From: Lachnospiraceae bacterium
Lineage (GTDB): Bacteria > Bacillota > Clostridia > Lachnospirales > Lachnospiraceae
Direction: 5' to 3'
Assembly: GCA_024684155.1 (NCBI GenBank)
Contig: JAIKXK010000370.1
Span: 1-6,483, forward strand
DNA length: 6,483 nucleotides
Shown: positions 1-6,423 of the stretch, in pieces
How the letters are laid out: each line of letters opens with the position of its first letter
How positions within the stretch are numbered: position 1 is the first letter of the stretch
Notes under the pieces: model-generated
What the model saw: only the letters and a program-made list of their open reading frames with translations
The model's database searches: none
Told to the model about the DNA's origin: nothing
Translations under genes and position numbers: made by a program

Positions 1-1684
1 TAATTGTACTTTAGGGGAATTATCAAAAGAATGTAATTTATCTACATCTACTATTAGCCGTTATCGAAATGGTAGTCGTAGGCCCTCTATCAATAATAAC
101 CATGTTGCACAACTAGCTAGAGGAATTGCATTATTTTCCAATATGGAGTATGAAGAAGTCTTTTCTTCTCTAAATTCTTCCATCTGTAATCAGCAAGCCA
201 GTGTATGTTATCCTAATTTTTCTTATCGCTTTCATAAAATCCTTTCAGAATTAAATATAAAACCAAAAAAACTGGCTGAGTTTATGAACTATGACTCATC
301 CTATATTTCATTGGTTCGCAATAATAAAAGAAAGCCAACTGATTACGATTCTTTTACAGATACATTATGCAATTATATAGGAAAATATCATAATACCCCA
401 AAAGAAACAGAGACTTTAATCTCTCTAATGGAACAACCAGATCTCATTGATATTCCACTGGAAAATGTTTACAAAGAATTAAAACTATGGTTATTAGATG
501 AATCCACTTCAGAAGAAAATCAGGCAATTGCAACACAGACAAAACACTTTTTAACCTCTTTAGAAGAGTTTAATTTAGATGAATACATCCGTGCCATTCA
601 TTTTGATACATTAAAAGTTCCCACCCTGCCTTTTTTGCTTCCTACGACTCACTTCTACCACGGACTTGATGAAATGAAAAAAGCAGAATTAGATTTTCTT
701 AAAAGCACTGTATTAGATCCTGCTGTTACAAACATCTATATGTTTTCAGATATGGATATGGCCGATATGGCATCAGATAAGGAATTCGCTAAAAAATGGA
801 TGGGCGGTCTTGCTCTTGCCTTAAAAAAGGGACACCATATTCATACCATCCACAACATTCATAGACCTATGGAAGAATTAATGCTAGGCTTGGAAGGTTG
901 GATTCCACTTTATATGACCGGCCAAGTACATCCTTATTATTTTCCACAGTCTAATAGTGATATTTTTTGCCATTTGGAATACTACTCTGAAACAACCTGT
1001 TGCCATGGAGAATCGATAAAAGGTCATCATTCAAAAGGTATGTACTACGTATCAAGGGCATCTAAGGATTTAGCTTATCACAAAAACAGAACCAAAGAGC
1101 TTTTTGAAAAAGCAACTCCCCTCATGAATATTTATGACAATGACCATGAAGCAGAGTTCTATAACTACTATAAATCTATATATAAAAATAACGGTACCTG
1201 GTATAACAAGTTTTATCATCTTCCCTTATACACTTTAAGCGGAGATTTAGTTGAGAAAATCTGTATTTATAATCACTTTAACAAAAACCAGGCATCCTAT
1301 TTTATAAATGAGGCGCAGGAACGAAAAAAATATTTCATCGATAATATAACTCATTACGCAGTATATGATGAATTTCCATTTCTTACGAAAGAAGAATTCG
1401 AACATCATCCTGCCTTCTTAACTTGCTCTAATATCACTGCAAACTATAGTTACGAACTTTATTTAGAACATCAAGAGCTAACAAAAAAAGCCGGCAGTGA
1501 ATATCCTCACTATCATCCGACTTTTTCTGAAGAAACATTATTTCGAAATATAAAAATCAATGTGTTAAACAAGAAAGTTGCTTTGATCACAAAAGACAAG
1601 CATCCTCATATACACTTTGTAATACATCATCCTGAACTAATAAAAGCGATACAGGATATTTATCCTATTATGTATGAAGAATGA
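1..1684 (+). CDS. Tandem helix-turn-helix regulator with large uncharacterised C-terminal region (5' end outside window)
   Basis: The reading frame is open from base 2, giving 560 visible residues. The 47 codons before the first ATG (143) encode an XRE/Cro-like HTH (LGELSKECNLSTSTISRYRN, then GSRRPS), so the true start lies left of the window. No Shine-Dalgarno sequence precedes 143. Numbering from that ATG, a second HTH of the same pattern covers about residues 26-80 (KKLAEFMNYDSSYISLVRNN, then KRKPT). Residues 100-150 look helical. Residues 195-330 hold alternating hydrophobic strands and a His-rich stretch (HHIHTIHNIHRP, 231-242). The C-terminus has a strand-rich segment followed by HPHIHFVIHHPELI (487-500). 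No signal peptide or membrane segment is visible, so it is probably a cytoplasmic DNA-binding protein. The effector region matches no family I can name with confidence. A degenerate phospholipase-D-like sensor fold is one speculative reading. The gene converges on the amidase gene with no spacer. DNA binding is well supported; target and ligand are unknown. Confidence 0.82.
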   Translation, partial: NCTLGELSKECNLSTSTISRYRNGSRRPSINNNHVAQLARGIALFSNMEYEEVFSSLNSSICNQQASVCYPNFSYRFHKILSELNIKPKKLAEFMNYDSSYISLVRNNKRKPTDYDSFTDTLCNYIGKYHNTPKETETLISLMEQPDLIDIPLENVYKELKLWLLDESTSEENQAIATQTKHFLTSLEEFNLDEYIRAIHFDTLKVPTLPFLLPTTHFYHGLDEMKKAELDFLKSTVLDPAVTNIYMFSDMDMADMASDKEFAKKWMGGLALALKKGHHIHTIHNIHRPMEELMLGLEGWIPLYMTGQVHPYYFPQSNSDIFCHLEYYSETTCCHGESIKGHHSKGMYYVSRASKDLAYHKNRTKELFEKATPLMNIYDNDHEAEFYNYYKSIYKNNGTWYNKFYHLPLYTLSGDLVEKICIYNHFNKNQASYFINEAQERKKYFIDNITHYAVYDEFPFLTKEEFEHHPAFLTCSNITANYSYELYLEHQELTKKAGSEYPHYHPTFSEETLFRNIKINVLNKKVALITKDKHPHIHFVIHHPELIKAIQDIYPIMYEE

Positions 1685-1701
1685 TTAATTAAAATAATCA
1701 T
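1681..1701. other. Short AT-rich inverted repeat spanning both convergent stop codons
   Basis: ATGATTA (1681-1687) is followed by a 7-base spacer and its exact inverse complement TAATCAT (1695-1701). The repeat covers the TGA of the + strand regulator gene and the TAA of the - strand amidase gene. The stem is 7 bp but has only one G-C pair, and no run of T follows on either strand. It is therefore not a convincing intrinsic terminator. It may be chance in AT-rich DNA or a weak shared 3' end structure. Confidence 0.25.
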
Positions 1702-2671
1702 CAATGCCATCGGCAATTCCTTCTGCCATCACTTTTTGATTGCTGTCATTTGCCATATAACTATCATCATAAGCATTGGTCATAAATCCCAGTTCAATTA
1801 AAGTGACTGGAATTGTACTCCAATTGGTTCCTGTTAAATCATCTCTTTTTGATAGGCCACGATTTTTCAATCCAGTAATACAGCAATAATGAAGCAGGAT
1901 ATTATTGGATAAAGACTCACTCTTCGCAGATAAATATCCAACATAAGGATTTGAGGCAGATGGATATAACATCGTTACGCCAGACACACTAGAATTATTA
2001 GATCCATCTGCATGAAGACGAATCGCAATATCACATTCCTTATTTAATAATTCTGCTCGTTCTTTATTTGAAATATTTACATCATTGGAGGTACGGGTCA
2101 TTACCACCTTATAGCCTCTATTCACGAGTTCTTTTTTTAATTTCTTTGCAACTCTTAGGGTAAGCTTATATTCTGGTAATCCTGTGTATCTTCCTCTTGT
2201 ACCCGCTGCTACCTTTGTTTTATATACTGATGAACCAGGCCCCATAGGTTCTTTTCCATAATTACCCTGACTTTGATGTCCTGGGTCAATTCCTATAACA
2301 GCCTTAGGAGTCACCTTGACTTTGCAGGTAACTTTCTGCTTACCTACTTTTGCAGTTACTTTAACAGTTCCATACTTTTTTGCTGTAAACTTACCTGAAG
2401 ATGTAATCTTTGCCTTCTTTTTATCAGACACTGACCACTTTGCATTTTTCAAGTTCACCTTGAACTTATAAGTTTTTCCAGCTTTTAACTTCGTTTTCTT
2501 CTTGGTAAACTTCAACTTCTTCACTGTGGTTGTAGTATTCGAAGATGATGTCGTTATGGTTTCTGTAGAAGACGTTTCTGTAGCATACACCGTTACCACG
2601 CTTTCCCCGCCAAACGAAACCAACATGGATAATAATAAAAATGCTACACCTAATTTTTTTATTTTTTTCAT
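1685..2671 (-). CDS. Secreted N-acetylmuramoyl-L-alanine amidase (Amidase_3) with Big2 domain
   Basis: Predicted zinc-dependent hydrolase that cuts the amide bond between N-acetylmuramic acid and L-alanine in peptidoglycan, acting outside the membrane (EC 3.5.1.28). The 328 residues begin with a signal peptide: KKIKK, a hydrophobic core at about 7-20, and a likely cleavage site after VYA (28-30). A Thr/Ser-rich linker (31-50) follows, then a very Lys-rich bacterial Ig-like (Big2) domain at about 51-122. The Amidase_3 domain runs from 124 to the end. Expected zinc ligands are His132 (IDPGHQ), Glu167 (GLPEYKL) and His220 (IRLHADGS); Glu293 (LIELGFMTN) is the catalytic acid/base. No LPXTG, SLH or choline-binding repeats are visible, so wall attachment may rest on the basic Big2 domain. 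It is the last gene of the - strand block, 16 bases after metA. The role (cell separation, wall turnover or sporulation) cannot be decided from sequence. Confidence 0.92.
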   Translation of the reverse strand: MKKIKKLGVAFLLLSMLVSFGGESVVTVYATETSSTETITTSSSNTTTTVKKLKFTKKKTKLKAGKTYKFKVNLKNAKWSVSDKKKAKITSSGKFTAKKYGTVKVTAKVGKQKVTCKVKVTPKAVIGIDPGHQSQGNYGKEPMGPGSSVYKTKVAAGTRGRYTGLPEYKLTLRVAKKLKKELVNRGYKVVMTRTSNDVNISNKERAELLNKECDIAIRLHADGSNNSSVSGVTMLYPSASNPYVGYLSAKSESLSNNILLHYCCITGLKNRGLSKRDDLTGTNWSTIPVTLIELGFMTNAYDDSYMANDSNQKVMAEGIADGIDDYFN

Positions 2672-2679
2672 ACTCTCTT

Positions 2680-2685
2680 CCCCTC
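2680..2685 (-). promoter_or_regulatory. Ribosome binding site of the amidase gene
   Basis: On the - strand GAGGGG lies 8 bases before the ATG at 2671, within the 16-base gap that follows the metA stop codon. It supports both the chosen start and translation from the metA transcript. The gap leaves no room for a separate promoter. Confidence 0.7.
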
Positions 2686-2687
2686 TT

Positions 2688-3617
2688 TTATTGTTTCACC
2701 ACTTTATTAAACTCGTAAGGAGTATTTTGATATACATAGTAATTCAAATAGTTTGTGTATAAAGTATTGGCATGGGATCTCCATTGAAGCATTGGTTTTT
2801 GAGACGGATCATCATCCGGATAGTAGTTCTTCGGTAAATCCACATACTCTAAGCCCTTTGCCATATCACGTTTGTATTCCTTATCTAGAGTATATCGGTC
2901 ATACTCCGGATGCCCCATACAATAAATCTCTGAACCATCTTCCTTCATGCAAAGTAAAAGTCCAGCTTCTTTGGATTCAGCTAAAATCACCATATCTGGA
3001 ATTTTTCGAACATCTTCCACATCTACTTCTGTATTTCTACTGTGAGGAACATCAAAATAATCATCAAATCCTCTTACCAAAGGCACTTTTCTATGCTGTA
3101 CTTTATGAGAAAATACACCAAATACCTTCTTGTCCAAAATATGCTTTTTTACACCATAGTGATGGTATAATCCAGCCTGGGCTCCCCAGCATAAATACAA
3201 GGTAGAAGTTACATGGGTCTTTGCCCAATCCATAATGGTACAAACTTCATCCCAATAATCCACCTCTTCAAACTCCATGAGTTCTACTGGAGCACCGGTA
3301 ATAATAAGACCATCATAATTATTCTCTTTTACATCAGAAAAGGTCTGATAAAAATTATTCAAATGACTCTTTGATGTATGAGTCGCCTTATGAGATTCAA
3401 CGGCCATAAACGTCATATTACACTGCAAAGGTGTATTCGAAAGCATACGTAAAATCTGAAGTTCGGTATCTTCTTTTAAAGGCATTAAATTTAAAATCGC
3501 AATTTCCAAAGGTCGAATATCCTGATGCATGGCACGATCTTCATCCATTACAAATATATTTTCTTTTTCTTCCAAAATGGAATATGCAGGTAAATCCCGC
3601 TGTGTACGAATCGGCAT
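2688..3617 (-). CDS. metA: Homoserine O-acyltransferase, predicted acetyl-CoA-dependent (MetA family)
   Basis: Acylates the hydroxyl of L-homoserine, the first committed step of methionine synthesis, in the cytoplasm. The 309-residue length and collinear similarity to Escherichia coli MetA are clear from the start (MPIR), NLMPLKEDTE (43-52), the TGAP motif (107-110), HVTSTLYLCWGAQAG (135-149), RGFDDYFDVPHSR (182-194), GHPEYDRYTL (235-244) and WRSHANTLYTNYLNYYVYQ (279-297). The catalytic nucleophile should be Cys143, with His236 and Glu238 completing the active site. Glu112, in GAPVELMEF, occupies the position where Glu is known to give acetyl-CoA use and Gly (E. coli residue 111) succinyl-CoA use. 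I therefore predict homoserine O-acetyltransferase (EC 2.3.1.31), although such proteins are often labelled succinyltransferase. The start overlaps the ligA stop by one base (TAATG) and has a strong Shine-Dalgarno sequence. There is no room for a methionine-responsive SAM riboswitch or T-box directly in front of it. Confidence 0.95.
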   Translation of the reverse strand: MPIRTQRDLPAYSILEEKENIFVMDEDRAMHQDIRPLEIAILNLMPLKEDTELQILRMLSNTPLQCNMTFMAVESHKATHTSKSHLNNFYQTFSDVKENNYDGLIITGAPVELMEFEEVDYWDEVCTIMDWAKTHVTSTLYLCWGAQAGLYHHYGVKKHILDKKVFGVFSHKVQHRKVPLVRGFDDYFDVPHSRNTEVDVEDVRKIPDMVILAESKEAGLLLCMKEDGSEIYCMGHPEYDRYTLDKEYKRDMAKGLEYVDLPKNYYPDDDPSQKPMLQWRSHANTLYTNYLNYYVYQNTPYEFNKVVKQ

Positions 3618-5647
3618 TATTCTTCCTCCTTGTTTGCAAGTTTTATAAGTTCATCTTCAGAAAGGACCCTAATTCCTAGAGCATTTGCTTTGTCTAGTTT
3701 CGATCCCGCAGCCTCTCCTGCTACAAGATAATCTGTTTTCTTTGAAACAGATCCTGTTACCTTTCCTCCATTTGATTCAATAAAGGATGCGGCTTCTTTT
3801 CTTCCCATGGTTGGAAGCGTTCCTGTAATAACAAATGTTTTTCCATCAAATACAGATGATGCTAAAGCTACCTCTTCCTTTTTCGTATTTACGCCATAGG
3901 ATTGTAATCTTTCTAATATTTTAAGATTTGCTGGTTCACGAAAATAAGTAAAAATACATTTTGCCGTAATTTCTCCAATATCAGAAACCTCTGTCATTTC
4001 CTCCACAGAAGCTTTTGCAATACTTTCAATAGAACCAAAATGGACTAAAAGAGCCTTTGCTGCAGACTTTCCAACGTTTGGAATACCAAATCCTGTAAAA
4101 AGCTTATCTGCATCTTTATTCTTAGCATCTTCAATTACCTGTAACAGTTTATCGGTGTTTTTTTCTTTTCCAATAATTCCACTTTCAACAAGTTCATCAC
4201 GATGCTCTTTTAAACAAAATACATCCGCAATATCTCTAATATAGCCTTTTCGAACTAACTCTTCAATATATACCGTACCAAAGCCTTTTAAATCCATAGC
4301 ATCTCTTCCGGCAAAGTTAATAATATTTCGCTCTAACTGTGCAGGACAAGAAGCCGAGGTACATTTAATATCAGCAGTATTTTCCTCTCTTACAGTTTTG
4401 CTACCACAAACTGGGCAAATATCTGGTATTTGATAGGTCACTGTTCCATTTGGCCGCTTGTCTCTAACAACAGATTTAATTCTAGGAATAATTTCTCCAG
4501 ATTTATAGACTAAAACCGTATCTCCAATTCCTATATCCAAATCATCTATAAAATCCTGATTATGCAGTGTTGCACGAGAAACTGTCGTGCCACAGAGACG
4601 AATCGGCTCAAATACTGCAGTAGGATTGATTCTTCCCGTACGACCAACGGATAATTCAATATCCAAAATCTTTGTTTCCTTTTCTTCCGGTGGATATTTA
4701 TAAGCCACAGCCCATCTTGGAACCTTTGCTGTATTTCCTAAATACTCTCGATCGCTATAGGAATTAATTTTTACTACAGCCCCATCTATGTCATAGGAAA
4801 GATTTCCTCTGTTTTCTCCTATAAAAGAAATAGCTTCCCATACCTCATCAAAGGTATTACATAACTTGTAGTTTTCAATTACTGTAATTCCCTGAGACTT
4901 CATATATTCATAGGCCTCTGTGTGGGTTTGAAACTCACGTCCACGAACCTGTTGAAGATTAAAGATAAACAAAGATAATTTTCTCTCTTTTACCACAGCG
5001 GAGTCTAATTGACGAAGGGTTCCTGCTGCACAGTTTCTTGGATTTGCAAAAGTCTTTTTTCCTAATAGTTCCTGGCGTTCATTTACCTCATCAAAGTCCT
5101 TATTTTTCATATAGACTTCTCCACGTATTTCTAAATACTCAGGTGCATCAGAAAGGGTTTGTACTACATCATCAATGACTTTTGCGTTTTCCGTAACATC
5201 TTCTCCAAATTCAATTCCATCCCCTCTTGTTTCTGCCATCACAAGATTCCCATTTTCGTAGCGAAGAGACATGGACAGTCCATCAATTTTGTATTCCACA
5301 ACAAACTGAGGATGATCTAATTTTTCCTGCATTTCAGTAACAAATGCCTCAACTTCTTCCTTAGAAAAAACATCCTGTAAAGAAAGCATAGGAACATTAT
5401 GTCGAACTAAAACGCCTGCTTCTCTTTTTGCCTTACCGCCAACATGCTGGGTTGGAGAAGTGTTTTCAATTAGTTCCGGAAATTTTTGTTCTATCTTCTT
5501 TACCTGTTGCATCATCATATCATATTCATAATCTGTGATTTCTGGTGCATCTTCATTGTAGTAAAGGTTACTGTGATACTCTAAGGTTTCTCTCAATTCC
5601 TTCAGTGTTTTTCTTGCCTCATTTATATCCATTTCATACCCCATCAT
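3617..5647 (-). CDS. ligA: NAD-dependent DNA ligase LigA
   Basis: Seals nicks in duplex DNA using NAD+ (EC 6.5.1.2), joining Okazaki fragments and completing repair. The 676 residues match the usual bacterial length and show the full domain order. Domain Ia, which binds NMN, is at about 10-75 (YHSNLYY, DYEYD). The adenylation domain follows, with the AMP-accepting Lys120 in EYKIDGLSM, and further nucleotidyltransferase motifs GEVYM (176-180), NPRNCAAGTLRQLD (202-215), DGAVVKIN (288-295) and WAVAYKYPP (312-320). The OB fold is at about 325-400. The zinc finger uses Cys411, Cys414, Cys429 and Cys434. Helix-hairpin-helix repeats span about 440-590 and a BRCT domain about 597-676 (GKTFVITGTLPTMGRKEA). 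All key residues are present, so it should be active. The longest reading begins at 5647, overlapping the rluF stop by one base. The ATG at 5632 (MDINEARK) has a GGGG Shine-Dalgarno sequence 6 bases upstream and may be the real start, giving 671 residues. Confidence 0.98.
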   Translation of the reverse strand: MMGYEMDINEARKTLKELRETLEYHSNLYYNEDAPEITDYEYDMMMQQVKKIEQKFPELIENTSPTQHVGGKAKREAGVLVRHNVPMLSLQDVFSKEEVEAFVTEMQEKLDHPQFVVEYKIDGLSMSLRYENGNLVMAETRGDGIEFGEDVTENAKVIDDVVQTLSDAPEYLEIRGEVYMKNKDFDEVNERQELLGKKTFANPRNCAAGTLRQLDSAVVKERKLSLFIFNLQQVRGREFQTHTEAYEYMKSQGITVIENYKLCNTFDEVWEAISFIGENRGNLSYDIDGAVVKINSYSDREYLGNTAKVPRWAVAYKYPPEEKETKILDIELSVGRTGRINPTAVFEPIRLCGTTVSRATLHNQDFIDDLDIGIGDTVLVYKSGEIIPRIKSVVRDKRPNGTVTYQIPDICPVCGSKTVREENTADIKCTSASCPAQLERNIINFAGRDAMDLKGFGTVYIEELVRKGYIRDIADVFCLKEHRDELVESGIIGKEKNTDKLLQVIEDAKNKDADKLFTGFGIPNVGKSAAKALLVHFGSIESIAKASVEEMTEVSDIGEITAKCIFTYFREPANLKILERLQSYGVNTKKEEVALASSVFDGKTFVITGTLPTMGRKEAASFIESNGGKVTGSVSKKTDYLVAGEAAGSKLDKANALGIRVLSEDELIKLANKEEE
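3625..3631 (-). promoter_or_regulatory. Strong ribosome binding site of metA inside the end of ligA
   Basis: On the - strand AAGGAGG lies 7 bases before the metA ATG at 3617. The same bases encode part of the acidic LigA tail (NKEEE). This is a near-perfect anti-16S match and fixes the metA start, and with the TAATG overlap it suggests translational coupling to ligA. Confidence 0.85.
5639..5642 (-). promoter_or_regulatory. Possible ribosome binding site favouring an internal ligA start
   Basis: On the - strand GGGG lies 6 bases before the ATG at 5632. The two adjoining ATG codons at 5647 and 5644 are preceded only by an AT-rich stretch without a recognisable Shine-Dalgarno sequence. A start at 5632 also fits LigA homologues, which commonly begin with MD close to the first helix. 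The choice changes the product by only five residues. Confidence 0.45.
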
Positions 5648-6357
5648 TATAAAAGTTGATTTTTTAATTTTTGGATTTCTTCTCTGGAAAGGGTCCGATA
5701 TTTGCCTTCCCCTATTCCCTCTAAGGTAAAGTCCATAATTCGAATTCTCTTTAAATCCCGCACATGATAATCGAGTTCTCTACACATGCGACGAATCTGA
5801 CGATTCAATCCCTGGGTGAGTATAATAGAAAAGGTTTTATCATCTATTTTTTTCACCTTACAAGGTGCTGTCTTTTTCTCTAATTCTGATAGATAAACTC
5901 CTGACTGCATATGCATCATAAACTGTCCTGTAATAGGTTTATTGACACGAACCACATACTCTTTTTCATGATAATTAGATGCCTTTAGAATTTCATTGGT
6001 CAAATCACCCTGATTGGTTAAAAGTAAAAGTCCATGAGAATCCTTATCTAATCTTCCAACAGGATATATTCGAATTGGATAGTTAATATAGTCAACGACA
6101 TTATCCTTTTCTCTCTTTTCAGCAGTACATACAATTCCTCTTGGTTTATTGAATAGCAAAAAGACTTCCTCTTCCTCTAGTACCACCGATGTTCCTCTTA
6201 CCAAAACCTTTTGGCCAGGTTTTACCTTTGCCCCCATCTCGGCCACTTCGCCATCAATGGTAACTACACCTTCTGCCACTAATTTATCCCCTTCACGTCG
6301 GGAACAAAAACCAGCTTCCGATAAATATTTATTAATTCGAATTTCTTTTTCTTCCAT
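5647..6357 (-). CDS. rluF: 23S rRNA pseudouridine synthase, RluF-like (RsuA/RluB/RluE/RluF family)
   Basis: Isomerises a uridine of 23S rRNA to pseudouridine in the cytoplasm. The 236-residue protein has an N-terminal S4 RNA-binding domain at about 6-53 (IRINKYLSEAGFCSRREGDK). The catalytic domain follows, with the family motif VGRLDKDSHGLLLLTNQGDL (100-119), whose Asp104 is the catalytic nucleophile. Later motifs are HEKEYVV (130-136) and QGLNRQIRRMCREL (182-195). Among the RsuA-type enzymes it most resembles E. coli RluF: the segments around KPRGIV, KDNVVDYIN, ILKASNYHEKEY, KKTAPCKVKK and RIMDFTLEGI align with it along the length. It lacks the long basic tail of the E. coli protein. Site specificity (position 2604 in E. 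coli numbering) is inferred, not shown. It is the first gene of the - strand block. Its Shine-Dalgarno sequence is weak (AGAAAG, about 9 bases upstream), and a terminator of the preceding gene lies just ahead. Confidence 0.9.
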   Translation of the reverse strand: MEEKEIRINKYLSEAGFCSRREGDKLVAEGVVTIDGEVAEMGAKVKPGQKVLVRGTSVVLEEEEVFLLFNKPRGIVCTAEKREKDNVVDYINYPIRIYPVGRLDKDSHGLLLLTNQGDLTNEILKASNYHEKEYVVRVNKPITGQFMMHMQSGVYLSELEKKTAPCKVKKIDDKTFSIILTQGLNRQIRRMCRELDYHVRDLKRIRIMDFTLEGIGEGKYRTLSREEIQKLKNQLL

Positions 6358-6370
6358 AATAAAATCTTTC

Positions 6371-6410
6371 TAAAATAAAACAAGAGAGTCTTCCAATGGA
6401 AAACTCTCTC
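6371..6410 (-). terminator. Intrinsic terminator of the SH3b-type gene upstream of rluF
   Basis: Read on the - strand, AGAGAGTTTTCC (6409-6398) pairs with GGAAGACTCTCT (6394-6383) around a 3-base ATT loop. The stem has 12 pairs, one of them a T-G wobble, and is followed by a T-rich tail (TGTTTTATTTTA). It begins 14 bases after the TAA of the partial gene at the right edge and ends only 13 bases before the rluF start. The + strand copy has no T-run after it, so it works in one direction only. No clear -35/-10 promoter for rluF was found in the remaining 66-base gap. Transcription may start within or just around the hairpin, or reach rluF by read-through. Confidence 0.85.
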
Positions 6411-6423
6411 GTAAGCATTTAAA

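Noticed and set aside
143..145. ATG at 143 as the start of the regulator gene
   Set aside because: The frame is open upstream and encodes a good HTH domain, and no Shine-Dalgarno sequence precedes this ATG. It is an internal Met.
1654..1668. AGGATA/TATCCT inverted repeat as a terminator
   Set aside because: It lies inside the regulator coding region, has a 6-bp stem with a 2-base loop and is not followed by a T-run on either strand.
2502..2762. Open frame of 86 codons on the + strand
   Set aside because: It lies opposite the amidase signal peptide and linker and the metA end. The product is a low-complexity Val/Phe-rich string that mirrors the Lys/Thr-rich codons on the other strand, with no ribosome binding site.
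2753..3205. Open frame of 150 codons on the + strand
   Set aside because: It lies fully inside metA on the opposite strand. MetA is a confident match with all catalytic residues, and this frame shows no recognisable domain.
3431..3679. Open frame of 82 codons on the + strand
   Set aside because: It covers the metA start and ligA end in antisense and has no family resemblance or good start signal.
3617..3680. SAM riboswitch or T-box in front of metA
   Set aside because: The bases upstream of metA encode the LigA BRCT domain without interruption, and no leader space exists.
6149..6373. Open frame of 74 codons on the + strand
   Set aside because: It is antisense to the S4 domain of the RluF-like gene, and its Ser/Thr-rich product reflects Glu/Lys codons on the coding strand.
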